A stretch of DNA of 40,029 nucleotides. Source: Rhizobium sp. AQ_MP (lineage in GTDB: Bacteria > Pseudomonadota > Alphaproteobacteria > Rhizobiales > Rhizobiaceae). Below, in pieces: positions 25,317 through 33,473 of this stretch. The stretch is from the NCBI RefSeq assembly GCF_014237835.1, contig NZ_JACJVI010000025.1, forward strand, positions 1 to 40,029. The letters are read 5' to 3'. Under the pieces are notes generated by a model that was not told the origin of the DNA, ran no database searches, and saw only the letters and a program-made list of their open reading frames with translations. The first letter of the stretch is position 1. Each line of letters begins with the position of its first letter. Made by a program: the position numbers and the translations under genes.

Positions 25317-25436
25317 TCAGCCCTTGCGAGCGACCAGGGGATTGCGTACTTCCCAGCGGGCAACCCGCTGGCGTTGCGGCGCGCGGCCGTTCCAGGCGAT
25401 GGCGAGGCTATTGCGGTTCTGCAGGATGTAGAGCAT
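25317..25436 (-). CDS. Possible 39-residue basic small protein
   Basis: A short frame beginning MLYILQNRNSLAIAWNGR and ending in NPLVARKG. It has AGGAAG six bases before the ATG and uses GC-ending codons like real genes here. About nine arginine/lysine residues make it strongly basic; there is no membrane segment. Unrecognised family. The frame is isolated, between the small-RNA terminator and cobQ, and both point away from it. Chance cannot be excluded. Confidence 0.4.
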   Translation of the reverse strand: MLYILQNRNSLAIAWNGRAPQRQRVARWEVRNPLVARKG

Positions 25437-25669
25437 GGGTGCTTCCTAAATCTGTTGCGCTCTTGGGGGCGCTGGTTTCAACGTGCAGATAATCACTGTG
25501 ATGCCTTCGTACCAGAGCGCAATCCGCCATCACATGTCGCGAATGAGCTACTTGAGGCGAAATGGCCGCGACAGGCTGACGCAGTGTCGCATTCGCGGTA
25601 ACGCTGATGGCAAATTCGCGGCAAAACCTTGGTAAACAGGCGGTCGGCGCCGTGGCGGAAACAGGATAG
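25437..25669. other. Upstream region of cobQ
   Basis: No gene is seen in these 233 bases. I looked for a cobalamin riboswitch (GCCACTG-type box and pairing partners), as cob genes often have one, and did not find a convincing match. The cobQ promoter should be here. AGGAT precedes the cobQ ATG. Confidence 0.4.
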
Positions 25670-27130
25670 ATGACGATGACACGAACGATCATGTTGCAGG
25701 GGACAGGATCGGATGTCGGAAAGACGATACTGGTCGCAGGCCTCTGCCGACTGGCCGCCAACAGGGGTCTGAAGGTCGCGCCGTTCAAGCCGCAGAATAT
25801 GTCGAACAATGCGGCCGTCTCCGATGACGGCGGAGAAATCGGTCGGGCCCAGTGGCTCCAGGCGATGGCATCGCGGACGCCGTCTTCCGTCCACATGAAT
25901 CCCGTTCTGCTAAAGCCACAAAGCGAAACCGGCAGCCAGATCATTGTTCAGGGCAAGGTGTTCGGTCAGGCTAAGGGACGCGATTACCAGCGACTGAAGC
26001 CGCATCTTCTTGGAGCGGTCCTTGAGAGTTTCGAGACCGTCTGTATGGGCCAGGACCTTGTCGTCGTCGAAGGCGCAGGTTCGCCCGCCGAGATAAACCT
26101 GAGGGCCGGGGACATTGCCAATATGGGCTTTGCCACGCATGCCGGGGTCCCGGTCGTGTTGGTCGGAGATATTGACCGGGGAGGGGTGATTGCCTCGCTC
26201 GTCGGTACCCACACCATCCTGCCGGACGAAGACCGCAGCCAGATCGTCGGCTACATCATCAACAAGTTCCGGGGCGACGTCAGCCTGTTCGACGATGGGC
26301 TGTCGGCCATTGCGCAGTTCACCGGATGGCCTTGCTTCGGTGTCATTCCCTGGCTCAAGGCTGCGGCTCGTTTGCCGGCGGAAGACTCTGTGGTGCTTGA
26401 GCGCCTCGCGCGCGGAACTGGTGGCGCCCTGAAGGTGGCCGTACCCGTCCTCTCCCGAATCGCCAATTTCGACGATCTCGATCCGCTTGCCGCCGAACCG
26501 GAGGTGGATCTCGTCTATGTCCGTGCGGGCGACCCATGGCCCGCCGATGCCGGTCTGGTGGTTCTGCCGGGTTCCAAATCGACGATTGCCGATCTTGAAG
26601 AGTTTCGCAGCCACGGCTGGGACCGCGACCTCCAGATGCATATCCGGCGCGGAGGGCGGGTGATCGGCATTTGCGGCGGCTACCAGATGCTCGGGCGTTC
26701 TGTTGCCGATCCGCTAGGCCTCGAAGGCACGCCGCGCGCCGTCGAGGGGCTTGGCCTGCTCGATGTCGAAACGGTGATGGCGGCGGAAAAGACGGTGCGC
26801 AACAGCCGGGCCCATTCTCTGGAACATGATGTGCCGCTGTCGGGCTACGAGATCCATCTCGGCGTCACCGAGGGAGCAGACACCGCCCGCGCACCGATCA
26901 CCATCGACGGGCGTCCGGACGGGGCGCGGTCTGCAGATGGCCGCGTCATCGGCACCTACCTCCACGGTCTGTTCGCCAGCGACGAGTATCGCCGAAAACT
27001 GCTTTCAAGCTTCGGCATCGAAAGCGGATCGCAGAGTTATCGCGGGCTTGTGGACGAAGCTCTCGATGAACTCGCGACGGAGCTTGAAGGGCGATTGTCG
27101 CGGGACTGGCTGGAGACCCTGCTGGGCTGA
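25670..27130 (+). CDS. cobQ: Cobyric acid synthase CobQ
   Basis: A 486-residue glutamine-dependent amidase that amidates four side chains of adenosyl-cobyrinate diamide in B12 synthesis. The N-terminal synthetase domain has P-loop LQGTGSDVGKT and KPQNMSNNA. VVEGAGSPAEINLR and VLVGDIDRGGVIASLVGT are family hallmarks. The C-terminal glutaminase domain has GICGGYQMLG with the nucleophilic cysteine and GTYLHGLFASDEYR with the catalytic histidine. An alternative ATG at 25676 would shorten it by two residues. It stands alone here; the other cob genes are outside the window. Confidence 0.96.
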   Translation: MTMTRTIMLQGTGSDVGKTILVAGLCRLAANRGLKVAPFKPQNMSNNAAVSDDGGEIGRAQWLQAMASRTPSSVHMNPVLLKPQSETGSQIIVQGKVFGQAKGRDYQRLKPHLLGAVLESFETVCMGQDLVVVEGAGSPAEINLRAGDIANMGFATHAGVPVVLVGDIDRGGVIASLVGTHTILPDEDRSQIVGYIINKFRGDVSLFDDGLSAIAQFTGWPCFGVIPWLKAAARLPAEDSVVLERLARGTGGALKVAVPVLSRIANFDDLDPLAAEPEVDLVYVRAGDPWPADAGLVVLPGSKSTIADLEEFRSHGWDRDLQMHIRRGGRVIGICGGYQMLGRSVADPLGLEGTPRAVEGLGLLDVETVMAAEKTVRNSRAHSLEHDVPLSGYEIHLGVTEGADTARAPITIDGRPDGARSADGRVIGTYLHGLFASDEYRRKLLSSFGIESGSQSYRGLVDEALDELATELEGRLSRDWLETLLG

Positions 27131-27164
27131 TTTCAGAGAGCGACACGCTCCATCCGGGATGGCT

Positions 27165-27290
27165 TCACAACGCGGCGGTCACATCCACGGGCGACGCCAT
27201 CAATTCGCCGCCGCCGAGCGAGTTGTTCGCATATTTGAAAGCGAGAATGCTGAGCACCGAGGCGATCAGCAGGATGAAGATGTATCTCAT
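27165..27290 (-). CDS. 41-residue single-span membrane protein, copy 2
   Basis: Begins MRYIFILLIASVLSILAFKY, a hydrophobic span of about 16 residues, followed by a polar tail ANNSLGGGELMASPVDVTAA. GGAGCC lies 5-10 bases before the ATG. The layout and tail motif (ILAxKxxxNSxGxGxLxASVxDxTA) match the upstream small protein at 27423-27545, so the two are tandem paralogues. No known function. A longer frame from 27362 has no ribosome-binding site and would add unrelated residues. Confidence 0.65.
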   Translation of the reverse strand: MRYIFILLIASVLSILAFKYANNSLGGGELMASPVDVTAAL

Positions 27291-27422
27291 GTTTGGCTCC
27301 TGCCTGCTCATCGACAACGAGATTGCGGCAATAGCGGTTCCTGCCCGGGGTCGTCGCGGCATCCAGAGGGTACGAAGAAGGCCGCCTGTTGCCTGAATAT
27401 CACAGAATCCCTCGTCGCCGCT

Positions 27423-27545
27423 TCAACCTGCCGTGATGTCAGTGACTGACGCGGTCAACTGGCCCGGCCCGAATGAGTTTTCGGAGTGTTTGATCGCCAG
27501 GATACTGAAGATCGCACCGATCATCAGGGCCACCATCACACGCAT
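27423..27545 (-). CDS. 40-residue single-span membrane protein, copy 1
   Basis: Begins MRVMVALMIGAIFSILAIKH, a short membrane span, then SENSFGPGQLTASVTDITAG. A strong AAAGGAG lies 7-8 bases before the ATG. It shares with the downstream 41-residue protein the pattern ILAxKxxxNSxGxGxLxASVxDxTA; conserved spacing after the span argues that both are real. The gene is the first on the minus strand after tRNA-Lys, about 107 bases beyond its end. Function unknown; possibly a membrane-associated regulator or stress small protein. Confidence 0.65.
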   Translation of the reverse strand: MRVMVALMIGAIFSILAIKHSENSFGPGQLTASVTDITAG

Positions 27546-27651
27546 CTTCCAACTCCTTTCGCCTCAGCCTGGCCCAGAATAGGACACAGGCGTTGGTGAC
27601 CGGCTAAACCAATTGCTACAATCTGATCGATCTCGCGAAGTTTTGGAGGAG

Positions 27652-27727
27652 TGGTGAGAGCGCAGGGATTCGAACCCTGGACCTACTGATTAAAAGTCAG
27701 TTGCTCTACCGGCTGAGCTACGCTCTC
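27652..27727 (-). tRNA. tRNA-Lys (anticodon TTT), CCA encoded
   Basis: Acceptor stem GAGAGCG/CGCTCTC is perfect over 7 pairs. D stem GCTC/GAGC, anticodon stem ACTGA/TCAGT around loop CTTTTAA (anticodon TTT), T stem CAGGG/CCCTG with TTCGAAT loop. Discriminator A at 27655 and encoded CCA at 27652-27654. All arms pair, so it is a functional lysine tRNA reading AAA/AAG. Confidence 0.96.
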
Positions 27728-27912
27728 CCGTGCGGTTTTTGCGCCGCCTCAAGAAGTGCGCGGAACATATGCAGGTGACCCCGACGGGTCAACCGCAAAA
27801 ATGCAGTTTTCCGGCAAAATGCAGTTCCGTTGTCGCAGTCAACAGATTGGTGATTGGCAAGTACGGCTTACGAGGATTAGGAAGGGCGCGACAACGGGTT
27901 CCGGAGTTCGTC

Positions 27913-28659
27913 GTGTCGATTGCCGATATTTCCTTCTTCAGCGCGCTTCTGGCCGGTGCTTTATCCTTCCTGTCCCCCTGCGTCCTGCCGCTCGTACCGC
28001 CCTATCTGTGTTACATGGCCGGCATTTCGGTCGACCAGTTCCGCGACGGGGACCAGGCTGAGAATGCGGCTGCCCGGCGCGCCGTGCTCCTGACCTCGCT
28101 GGTCTTCACGCTCGGTTTTGCGACTGTCTTCGTCTCGCTTGGAGCCGGCGCGTCGACGATCGGCGGTCTTCTGCGGCAGCACATGGATCTCCTGTCGACG
28201 ATCGGCGGCTTGATCATCATCATCATGGGCCTGAATTTCCTCGGCCTCTTCCGTCTGGGCTTCCTGTCGTCCGAACACCGATTCGCAGGCGGCGGGAAAC
28301 CGGCGACCCTGTCGGGAGCCTATGTGATGGGCCTCGCCTTTGCCTTCGGCTGGACGCCCTGCATCGGCCCGGTGCTCGGTGCCATCCTTGGCGTTGCAGC
28401 GTCGAAGGAAACGGTCGGCGACGGTGCATTGCTGCTTGCCATCTATTCGCTCGGTCTCGCAGTCCCCTTCTGGATCGCCGCCGGCTTCTCCGGCGCCTTC
28501 ATGCGCTTCCTGACGAGATTCCGCCGCCATCTCGGCCATGTCGAGAAGGCCATGGGCGCGCTGCTCGTGCTCACCGGCCTTGCCTTCATCTTCGGCTATG
28601 TCTCAGACATGGCGATCTGGTTCCAGCAGACCTTTCCAATCCTGTCGCAAATCGGCTAA
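27913..28659 (+). CDS. ccdA: Cytochrome c biogenesis thiol transporter CcdA
   Basis: A 248-residue inner-membrane protein with six hydrophobic segments that passes reducing equivalents from cytosolic thioredoxin to periplasmic apocytochrome c thiols. The reactive cysteines are in SFLSPCVLPLVPPY and GWTPCIGPVLG, at the expected symmetrical places. The start was set at GTG 27913, which has GGAG 7 bases upstream and yields the usual MSIADISFFSALLAGALSFL start; an ATG-led extension from 27730 runs into the tRNA flank and is not credible. Confidence 0.92.
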   Translation: MSIADISFFSALLAGALSFLSPCVLPLVPPYLCYMAGISVDQFRDGDQAENAAARRAVLLTSLVFTLGFATVFVSLGAGASTIGGLLRQHMDLLSTIGGLIIIIMGLNFLGLFRLGFLSSEHRFAGGGKPATLSGAYVMGLAFAFGWTPCIGPVLGAILGVAASKETVGDGALLLAIYSLGLAVPFWIAAGFSGAFMRFLTRFRRHLGHVEKAMGALLVLTGLAFIFGYVSDMAIWFQQTFPILSQIG

Positions 28660-28701
28660 GTCCGAGACGGGCGCGCGCGGGCGTCCGCAAGGAGACTGCC
28701 C

Positions 28702-29664
28702 ATGGCCGAGATTGTCGCGCTGGTATTGCCGTTTTTCGGCCTGATCCTGATTGGTTACGTGTCCGGCAGGCTCGGTGACCACTCCGCCCAGGCGCTCGGC
28801 TGGCTGAACTTCTTTGTCATCTACGTTTCGCTGCCGGCTCTTTTCTTCAAGCTCGTTTCCCGCACGCCGATGGAACAGCTGACCCGGATCGACTTCATCG
28901 CAGCCTGCCTTGCAGCAACCTATACGATCTTCGTGCTGGTCTTCGCGATCGGGCGCCTTGTTCGCGGTAACAGGATCGAAGAAGCGACCGTTCAGGCGCT
29001 CGCCGGCTGTTATGGCAACATCGGATACATGGGGCCGGGCCTTGCGCTCCTGGCCTTCGGTGAAAAGGCTGCAGTGCCGGTGGCACTCGTCTTCTGTTTT
29101 GAAAATGCCGCCCATTTCATTGCCGCGCCTGCCCTCATGGCCTTTGCCGGCGGTGACAAGCGGCCACCGGCACAACTGGCACTCGATGTCGCCCGTAAAA
29201 TCCTGACCCACCCCTTCATCATCGCCACTCTCGTCGGCTTCATCGCCGCCGCCTTCGCCTTCGAGCCCCCTCTGGCATTGCAACGCCTGATCGATTATCT
29301 CGCCCAGGCGGCTGCCCCGTGCGCGCTCTTCGCCATGGGCGTGACGCTGGCGCTGCGTCCGCTGAAGCGGATACCCGCAGAGATCGGCTATATCGTGCCG
29401 ATCAAGCTCGTGCTGCATCCGGTCCTTGTCTATGTCGTCCTGAGCTTCGTTGGGAATTTCGACCCGCTCTGGGTCTATACGGCCGTTTTGCTTGCTTCGC
29501 TGCCAACGGCCACCAATGTGTTCGTCATAGGCCAGCAATACGGCGTCTGGCAGGAACGAGCATCAGCCACAATCCTGATCACGACGGTCATTTCCGTGTT
29601 TTCGGTCTCGGCTCTGCTGTTCGCCATCACCCACGGTCTGTTACCGGCCGACCTTTTTCCGTAA
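28702..29664 (+). CDS. AEC-family permease (auxin efflux carrier/malonate-type)
   Basis: A 320-residue membrane protein with about ten hydrophobic segments. Family signatures are SLPALFFKLVS in the first third, CYGNIGYMGPGLALLAFG, and ASLPTATNVFVIGQQYG near the C-terminus. AEC members carry small organic acids or auxin-like molecules; the substrate cannot be read from sequence. AAGGAG precedes the ATG. Its 3' end overlaps the converging hydroxylase gene by 24 bases. Confidence 0.9.
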   Translation: MAEIVALVLPFFGLILIGYVSGRLGDHSAQALGWLNFFVIYVSLPALFFKLVSRTPMEQLTRIDFIAACLAATYTIFVLVFAIGRLVRGNRIEEATVQALAGCYGNIGYMGPGLALLAFGEKAAVPVALVFCFENAAHFIAAPALMAFAGGDKRPPAQLALDVARKILTHPFIIATLVGFIAAAFAFEPPLALQRLIDYLAQAAAPCALFAMGVTLALRPLKRIPAEIGYIVPIKLVLHPVLVYVVLSFVGNFDPLWVYTAVLLASLPTATNVFVIGQQYGVWQERASATILITTVISVFSVSALLFAITHGLLPADLFP

Positions 29665-30846
29665 AAGCGACGGAAGGTCTTTCAGGCCGCGACCAGGGGC
29701 AACGCCTTCCTGCATGACAAGGTTGCGCAGCGGCGCCACGCTCGCCAGTACCTGAAGTCCCGCAGCCCTGAGCATCTGCACGGGCAGCAGGCCGGACAGA
29801 AGGGACCTGTTGAGCAGATCGACACTGGCCGTGCGGCTCGCGATATCCAGCCGGCGCTTGCGATCGAAGCGATCGCCGCTGTCGGAGGCGATCGGCTCCA
29901 AGCTGCGATCAATGAGGATCTCTTCGAGAGCAGCGATATCGCGCAGACTGAGGTTCAGGCCCTGTGCGCCAATCGGCGGGAAGGCGTGACCGGCCTCGCC
30001 AATGAATGCGGCCCGGCCCTTTCCGTAGTGATGCGCAGTCATGCCTGACAGCGGCCAGGCCTGCACACCTTCCTCGACGTGAACCTTGCCCAGCATGGAC
30101 TGCATGCGGGCTTCTACCTCGGCCGAGAGTTGCTTGGGCGCGAGCGATGTTAGTCTTTCGGCCTCCTGCGGTTTGACGACCCAGACCAGGCTCGAGCGCA
30201 AGCCGGGCAGGGGAACTTGGGTGAATGGGCCGGATTCGGTATGAAATTCCGTCGAGATATTCTGGTGCGGCAGGCTATGGCTGAAATTCATCACCACCGC
30301 AGTCTGCGGATAGGACCAGGTCTTCACGCCAATGCCGGCGCTGTCGCGGGTCTTCGACCGGCGACCGTCGGCGCCAATGACGAAATCCGCAGTCACTGTT
30401 TCCCCGCCGCCAAGGCCGATCGTCGTCGCATCGCGCCCCACATGAATAGTCTCCGCCGCAAGTGGTTTGCGCGTAATGAGGCCTTCGTCGGCAACCGCCT
30501 TGGACAGCCTTTCGAGCAGAGCGGCATTCGGAATATTGTAGCCAAAGGCGTCGAGCCCGATCTCGGCGCTGCGAAAGGCAACTGTGGGAGCCCTTAGCAG
30601 GCGTCTGGTGCCGTCGATGATCTGCATCACCTGAAGCGGCGCCGCGCGTGGCTTGAGGTCCTGCCAGAGCCCCAGGCGCTCGATCATCGTCAGCGACTGA
30701 TCCATAAGCGCCGTCGTCCGGCGGTCCGATCCATCGGGCTCGGGTCCGACGAGGACCACGCGACGCCCGCCGCGCGCCATGGCAATGGCAGCGATCTGGC
30801 CGGCGGGACCTGAACCGATGACGGCAATGTCGAATTCCTGGCGCAT
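29641..30846 (-). CDS. FAD-dependent ubiquinone-type hydroxylase (UbiH/UbiF/UbiL family)
   Basis: A 401-residue flavoprotein monooxygenase. It has the N-terminal dinucleotide fold IAVIGSGPAGQIAAIAMA, the middle motif VIGADGRRSKTRD, and the FAD-ribityl motif FIGEAGHAFPPIGAQGLNLS with the UbiH-family GAQGLNLSLRDI. It probably hydroxylates the ubiquinone ring (which position cannot be decided here). Its 5' flank is divergent from pcs with 186 bases between starts. It is a single cistron by layout. Confidence 0.9.
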   Translation of the reverse strand: MRQEFDIAVIGSGPAGQIAAIAMARGGRRVVLVGPEPDGSDRRTTALMDQSLTMIERLGLWQDLKPRAAPLQVMQIIDGTRRLLRAPTVAFRSAEIGLDAFGYNIPNAALLERLSKAVADEGLITRKPLAAETIHVGRDATTIGLGGGETVTADFVIGADGRRSKTRDSAGIGVKTWSYPQTAVVMNFSHSLPHQNISTEFHTESGPFTQVPLPGLRSSLVWVVKPQEAERLTSLAPKQLSAEVEARMQSMLGKVHVEEGVQAWPLSGMTAHHYGKGRAAFIGEAGHAFPPIGAQGLNLSLRDIAALEEILIDRSLEPIASDSGDRFDRKRRLDIASRTASVDLLNRSLLSGLLPVQMLRAAGLQVLASVAPLRNLVMQEGVAPGRGLKDLPSLLRKKVGR

Positions 30847-31032
30847 GAGGAAGATTCCATTTGATGTTCCAAGCCTTATCTAGATCTCGCCGGGGATAAA
30901 ATCCATGGGCCCAAATGGCGCAGGTGTTGGGATGCTGGTGCCGAAATCCGGGCATAGCGCGCCACTTGTGTTGCAATGCGCGTCATTTCATCCGATACCG
31001 TTTCCTCCGCAGTGCCGCCGACTGGAGCAGGG

Positions 31033-31761
31033 ATGAAAATCTTCAATTACAAGCGCGTGCCTTATGCCGAAATTCGCGCCTTTTCGGTCCATATGCTCAC
31101 CGCTTCGGGTTCCTTTCTAGCCTTCCTGGGGGTCGTTGCGGCTGCAGAGAAGCGTTTTGTCGACATGTTCTGGTGGCTGGGCCTTGCGCTGCTCGTCGAC
31201 GGCATTGACGGTCCGATCGCCCGCAAGGTGCGCGTCAAGGAAGTCCTGCCCAACTGGTCCGGCGACACGCTCGACAACATCATCGACTACGTCACCTATG
31301 TGCTTTTGCCCGCTTTCGCCCTCTATCAGAGTGGCATGATCGGCGAGCCTTGGTCCTTCGTCGCCGCCGGACTGATCGTGGTGTCGAGCGCCATCTATTA
31401 TGCCGATATGGGCATGAAGACGGATGAATACTTCTTCTCCGGTTTCCCTGTCGTCTGGAACATGCTGATCTTCACGCTCTTCGTCATCGATGCGAGCGCC
31501 ACGACGGCTCTGGTTGCCGTTCTGGCGTCGGTCATCCTGACATTCCTGCCGATCCACTTCCTGCATCCCGTCCGCGTCAAGCGTTTGCGCCCACTCAATC
31601 TCGCGGTGTTTCTGCTTTGGTGCGGTTTCGGCGGCTATGCACTGCTCCTGCATTTCGACTCCCCGCAATGGGTGGTGATCGGCACCATCGTTACCAGCAT
31701 CTATCTCTATGTAATTGGCGGTATCCTGCAGGTTTTCCCGGGCCTCGGCCGTCGGGACTGA
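31033..31761 (+). CDS. pcs: Phosphatidylcholine synthase Pcs
   Basis: A 242-residue CDP-alcohol phosphotransferase with about eight membrane spans. It condenses choline directly with CDP-diacylglycerol, a pathway typical of rhizobia and other host-associated bacteria. The active-site motif reads D59-G-x2-A63-R64, twelve residues, G77-x3-D81-x3-D85, the longer spacing known for Pcs rather than the eight-residue spacing of other family members. MKIFNYKRVPYAEIRAF matches rhizobial Pcs starts, and GGAGCAGGG precedes the ATG; an ATG at 30976 is further out and less likely. The betaine/choline-type importer elsewhere in the window could supply choline. Confidence 0.95.
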   Translation: MKIFNYKRVPYAEIRAFSVHMLTASGSFLAFLGVVAAAEKRFVDMFWWLGLALLVDGIDGPIARKVRVKEVLPNWSGDTLDNIIDYVTYVLLPAFALYQSGMIGEPWSFVAAGLIVVSSAIYYADMGMKTDEYFFSGFPVVWNMLIFTLFVIDASATTALVAVLASVILTFLPIHFLHPVRVKRLRPLNLAVFLLWCGFGGYALLLHFDSPQWVVIGTIVTSIYLYVIGGILQVFPGLGRRD

Positions 31762-31805
31762 TGGTCGGCGAACGCGTCTGGGCAAAACCAAAAAAAACTT
31801 TTGCC

Positions 31806-31855
31806 TATATATTGTGCGCTGCCACAAACCGGTTATGAATTAATCGACTAACCGG
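31806..31855 (+). promoter_or_regulatory. Probable promoter and inverted repeat of the BMP transporter operon
   Basis: TATATATT at 31806-31813 is a likely -10 region; no good -35 box is seen. Just downstream, CCGGTTA (31829-31835) and TAACCGG (31849-31855) are perfect 7-base arms around 13 bases. Placed in the expected 5' leader, this could be an operator or an RNA hairpin. Confidence 0.45.
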
Positions 31856-31898
31856 ACGGAAGATCCGGCTGTGCCGCGTGAGAGTGCAAGGGGGACCT

Positions 31899-33473
31899 GT
31901 GCCGCAACAAGCGCCCGAGGGCGAAAAGCCGCTATTGACCGTGCGGGGCCTGACGAAGCTGTTCGGCAGTTTCAAGGCTTGCGACGACATCGACCTCGAT
32001 ATCGGCCATGGTGAAATCCATGCGCTTCTCGGCGAAAACGGCGCCGGCAAATCTACCCTCGTAAAGATGCTGTTCGGCATCCTGGCGCCCTCTGCCGGCT
32101 CGATCGGCTGGCAGGGCAAGGATCAAGTCATTCCCAACCCCGCCTCCGCGCGCCGTCTCGGCATCGGCATGGTCTTCCAGCACTTTTCGCTGTTCGAGGC
32201 GCTGACGGTCGCCGAAAACATTGCGCTGTCGCTCGACGAGAAGATCTCTATATCCGAGCTCTCCAGGAAGGCGGCGGAACTCTCGGTCGCCTATGGCCTG
32301 CCGCTGGATCCCGACGCCCATGTCGCCGATCTCTCGGTGGGCGAACGCCAGCGCATTGAGATCGTCCGCGCGCTCCTGCAGAACCCGAAGCTCATCATTC
32401 TCGACGAACCCACCTCCGTTTTGACGCCGCAGGAAGCAGACAAGCTGTTCGAGACCTTGTTCAAGCTGAAGGCGGAAGGCCGCTCGGTTCTCTATATCAG
32501 TCACCGCCTTGAGGAAGTGCAGCGCATCTGCGACCGCGCGACCGTGCTCCGCCACGGCAAGGTCACGGGCGCCTGCGACCCGAGGCAGGAGACGCCGGCG
32601 TCGCTGGCCCGCATGATGGTGGGCGCCGATGTCGCCGGTGTCGAAAAGGTCGAGCCGCCGGCGGATGGGGCCATCCAGCTGCAGGTGACAGACCTCTCCG
32701 TCAGCCCGCGCACCCCCTTCGCCATGCCGCTCAAGAATGTCTCGATGACGGTGAAGGCGGGCGAGATCCTGGCGATCGCGGGTGTTGCCGGAAACGGCCA
32801 GAGCGAGCTGTTCGATGCGCTTTCGGGCGAATATCCGGTTCAGAATCCCGATGCGATCTGCCTGCGTGGAAAATCCGTCGGCCGTCTCGGCATCAATGAG
32901 CGTCGTCTGCTCGGCGCCGGCTTCGTACCCGAGGAGCGCCACGGCCATGCGGCAATCCCGGCCATGAGCCTCTCGGAAAACCTCTTTCTTTCGAGAAACG
33001 CCTCCGATCGTGCTGCCTATCTCTCCGGCAGCAAGATCGGCCTCATTCGCCACGGCCTCGTCCAGCAGGCGGCACGCCGTATTTCCGAAATGATGGATGT
33101 GCGCAAGAGCGGCGATGATCCGGCTGCCGGCTCGCTCTCGGGCGGCAATCTGCAGAAGTTTATCGTGGGTCGCGAACTCGACCGCCAGCCTTCCGTGCTG
33201 GTCGTCAACCAGCCCACCTGGGGCGTCGACGCCGGTGCTGCGAGCCGCATTCGCCAGGCGCTGGTCGATCTCGCCAAGGCCGGCTCTGCCGTTGTCGTCA
33301 TCAGCCAGGACCTCGACGAGATCTTCGAAGTCGCAACCTCGATTGCGGCGATTTCGGAGGGCAGGCTGTCCGACGCCCATCCCGCCTCGACCATGACCCG
33401 CGAACGCATCGGCATCCTGATGGGCGGCGTTCATGGCCTGACCACTGCCCCGGAGGCGGCCCATGCGCATTGA
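31899..33473 (+). CDS. BMP-family (nucleoside-type) ABC importer, double ATPase
   Basis: A 524-residue protein with two ATPase halves. The first has LLGENGAGKST, the signature LSVGERQRIE and IILDEPTSVLTP. The second has the degenerate Walker A VAGNGQSE, LSGGNLQKFIVGREL and VVNQPTWGVDAGA, where the Walker B acidic residues are altered, as usual in this family (YufO/RbsA class). The most likely start is GTG 31899, with GGGGGA upstream and MPQQAPEGEKPLLTVRG; another GTG lies at 31878. It overlaps the first permease by 11 bases. Neighbouring BMP protein suggests purine/pyrimidine nucleosides as substrate. Confidence 0.9.
   Translation: MPQQAPEGEKPLLTVRGLTKLFGSFKACDDIDLDIGHGEIHALLGENGAGKSTLVKMLFGILAPSAGSIGWQGKDQVIPNPASARRLGIGMVFQHFSLFEALTVAENIALSLDEKISISELSRKAAELSVAYGLPLDPDAHVADLSVGERQRIEIVRALLQNPKLIILDEPTSVLTPQEADKLFETLFKLKAEGRSVLYISHRLEEVQRICDRATVLRHGKVTGACDPRQETPASLARMMVGADVAGVEKVEPPADGAIQLQVTDLSVSPRTPFAMPLKNVSMTVKAGEILAIAGVAGNGQSELFDALSGEYPVQNPDAICLRGKSVGRLGINERRLLGAGFVPEERHGHAAIPAMSLSENLFLSRNASDRAAYLSGSKIGLIRHGLVQQAARRISEMMDVRKSGDDPAAGSLSGGNLQKFIVGRELDRQPSVLVVNQPTWGVDAGAASRIRQALVDLAKAGSAVVVISQDLDEIFEVATSIAAISEGRLSDAHPASTMTRERIGILMGGVHGLTTAPEAAHAH

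Noticed and set aside
24985..25431. 148-codon plus-strand frame in the betaine-cobQ gap
   Set aside because: It runs through a promoter-like region, a hairpin and a strong terminator, has no ribosome-binding site and no family-like sequence.
25437..25669. Cobalamin riboswitch in front of cobQ
   Set aside because: No recognisable B12 box or supporting stems were found by eye.
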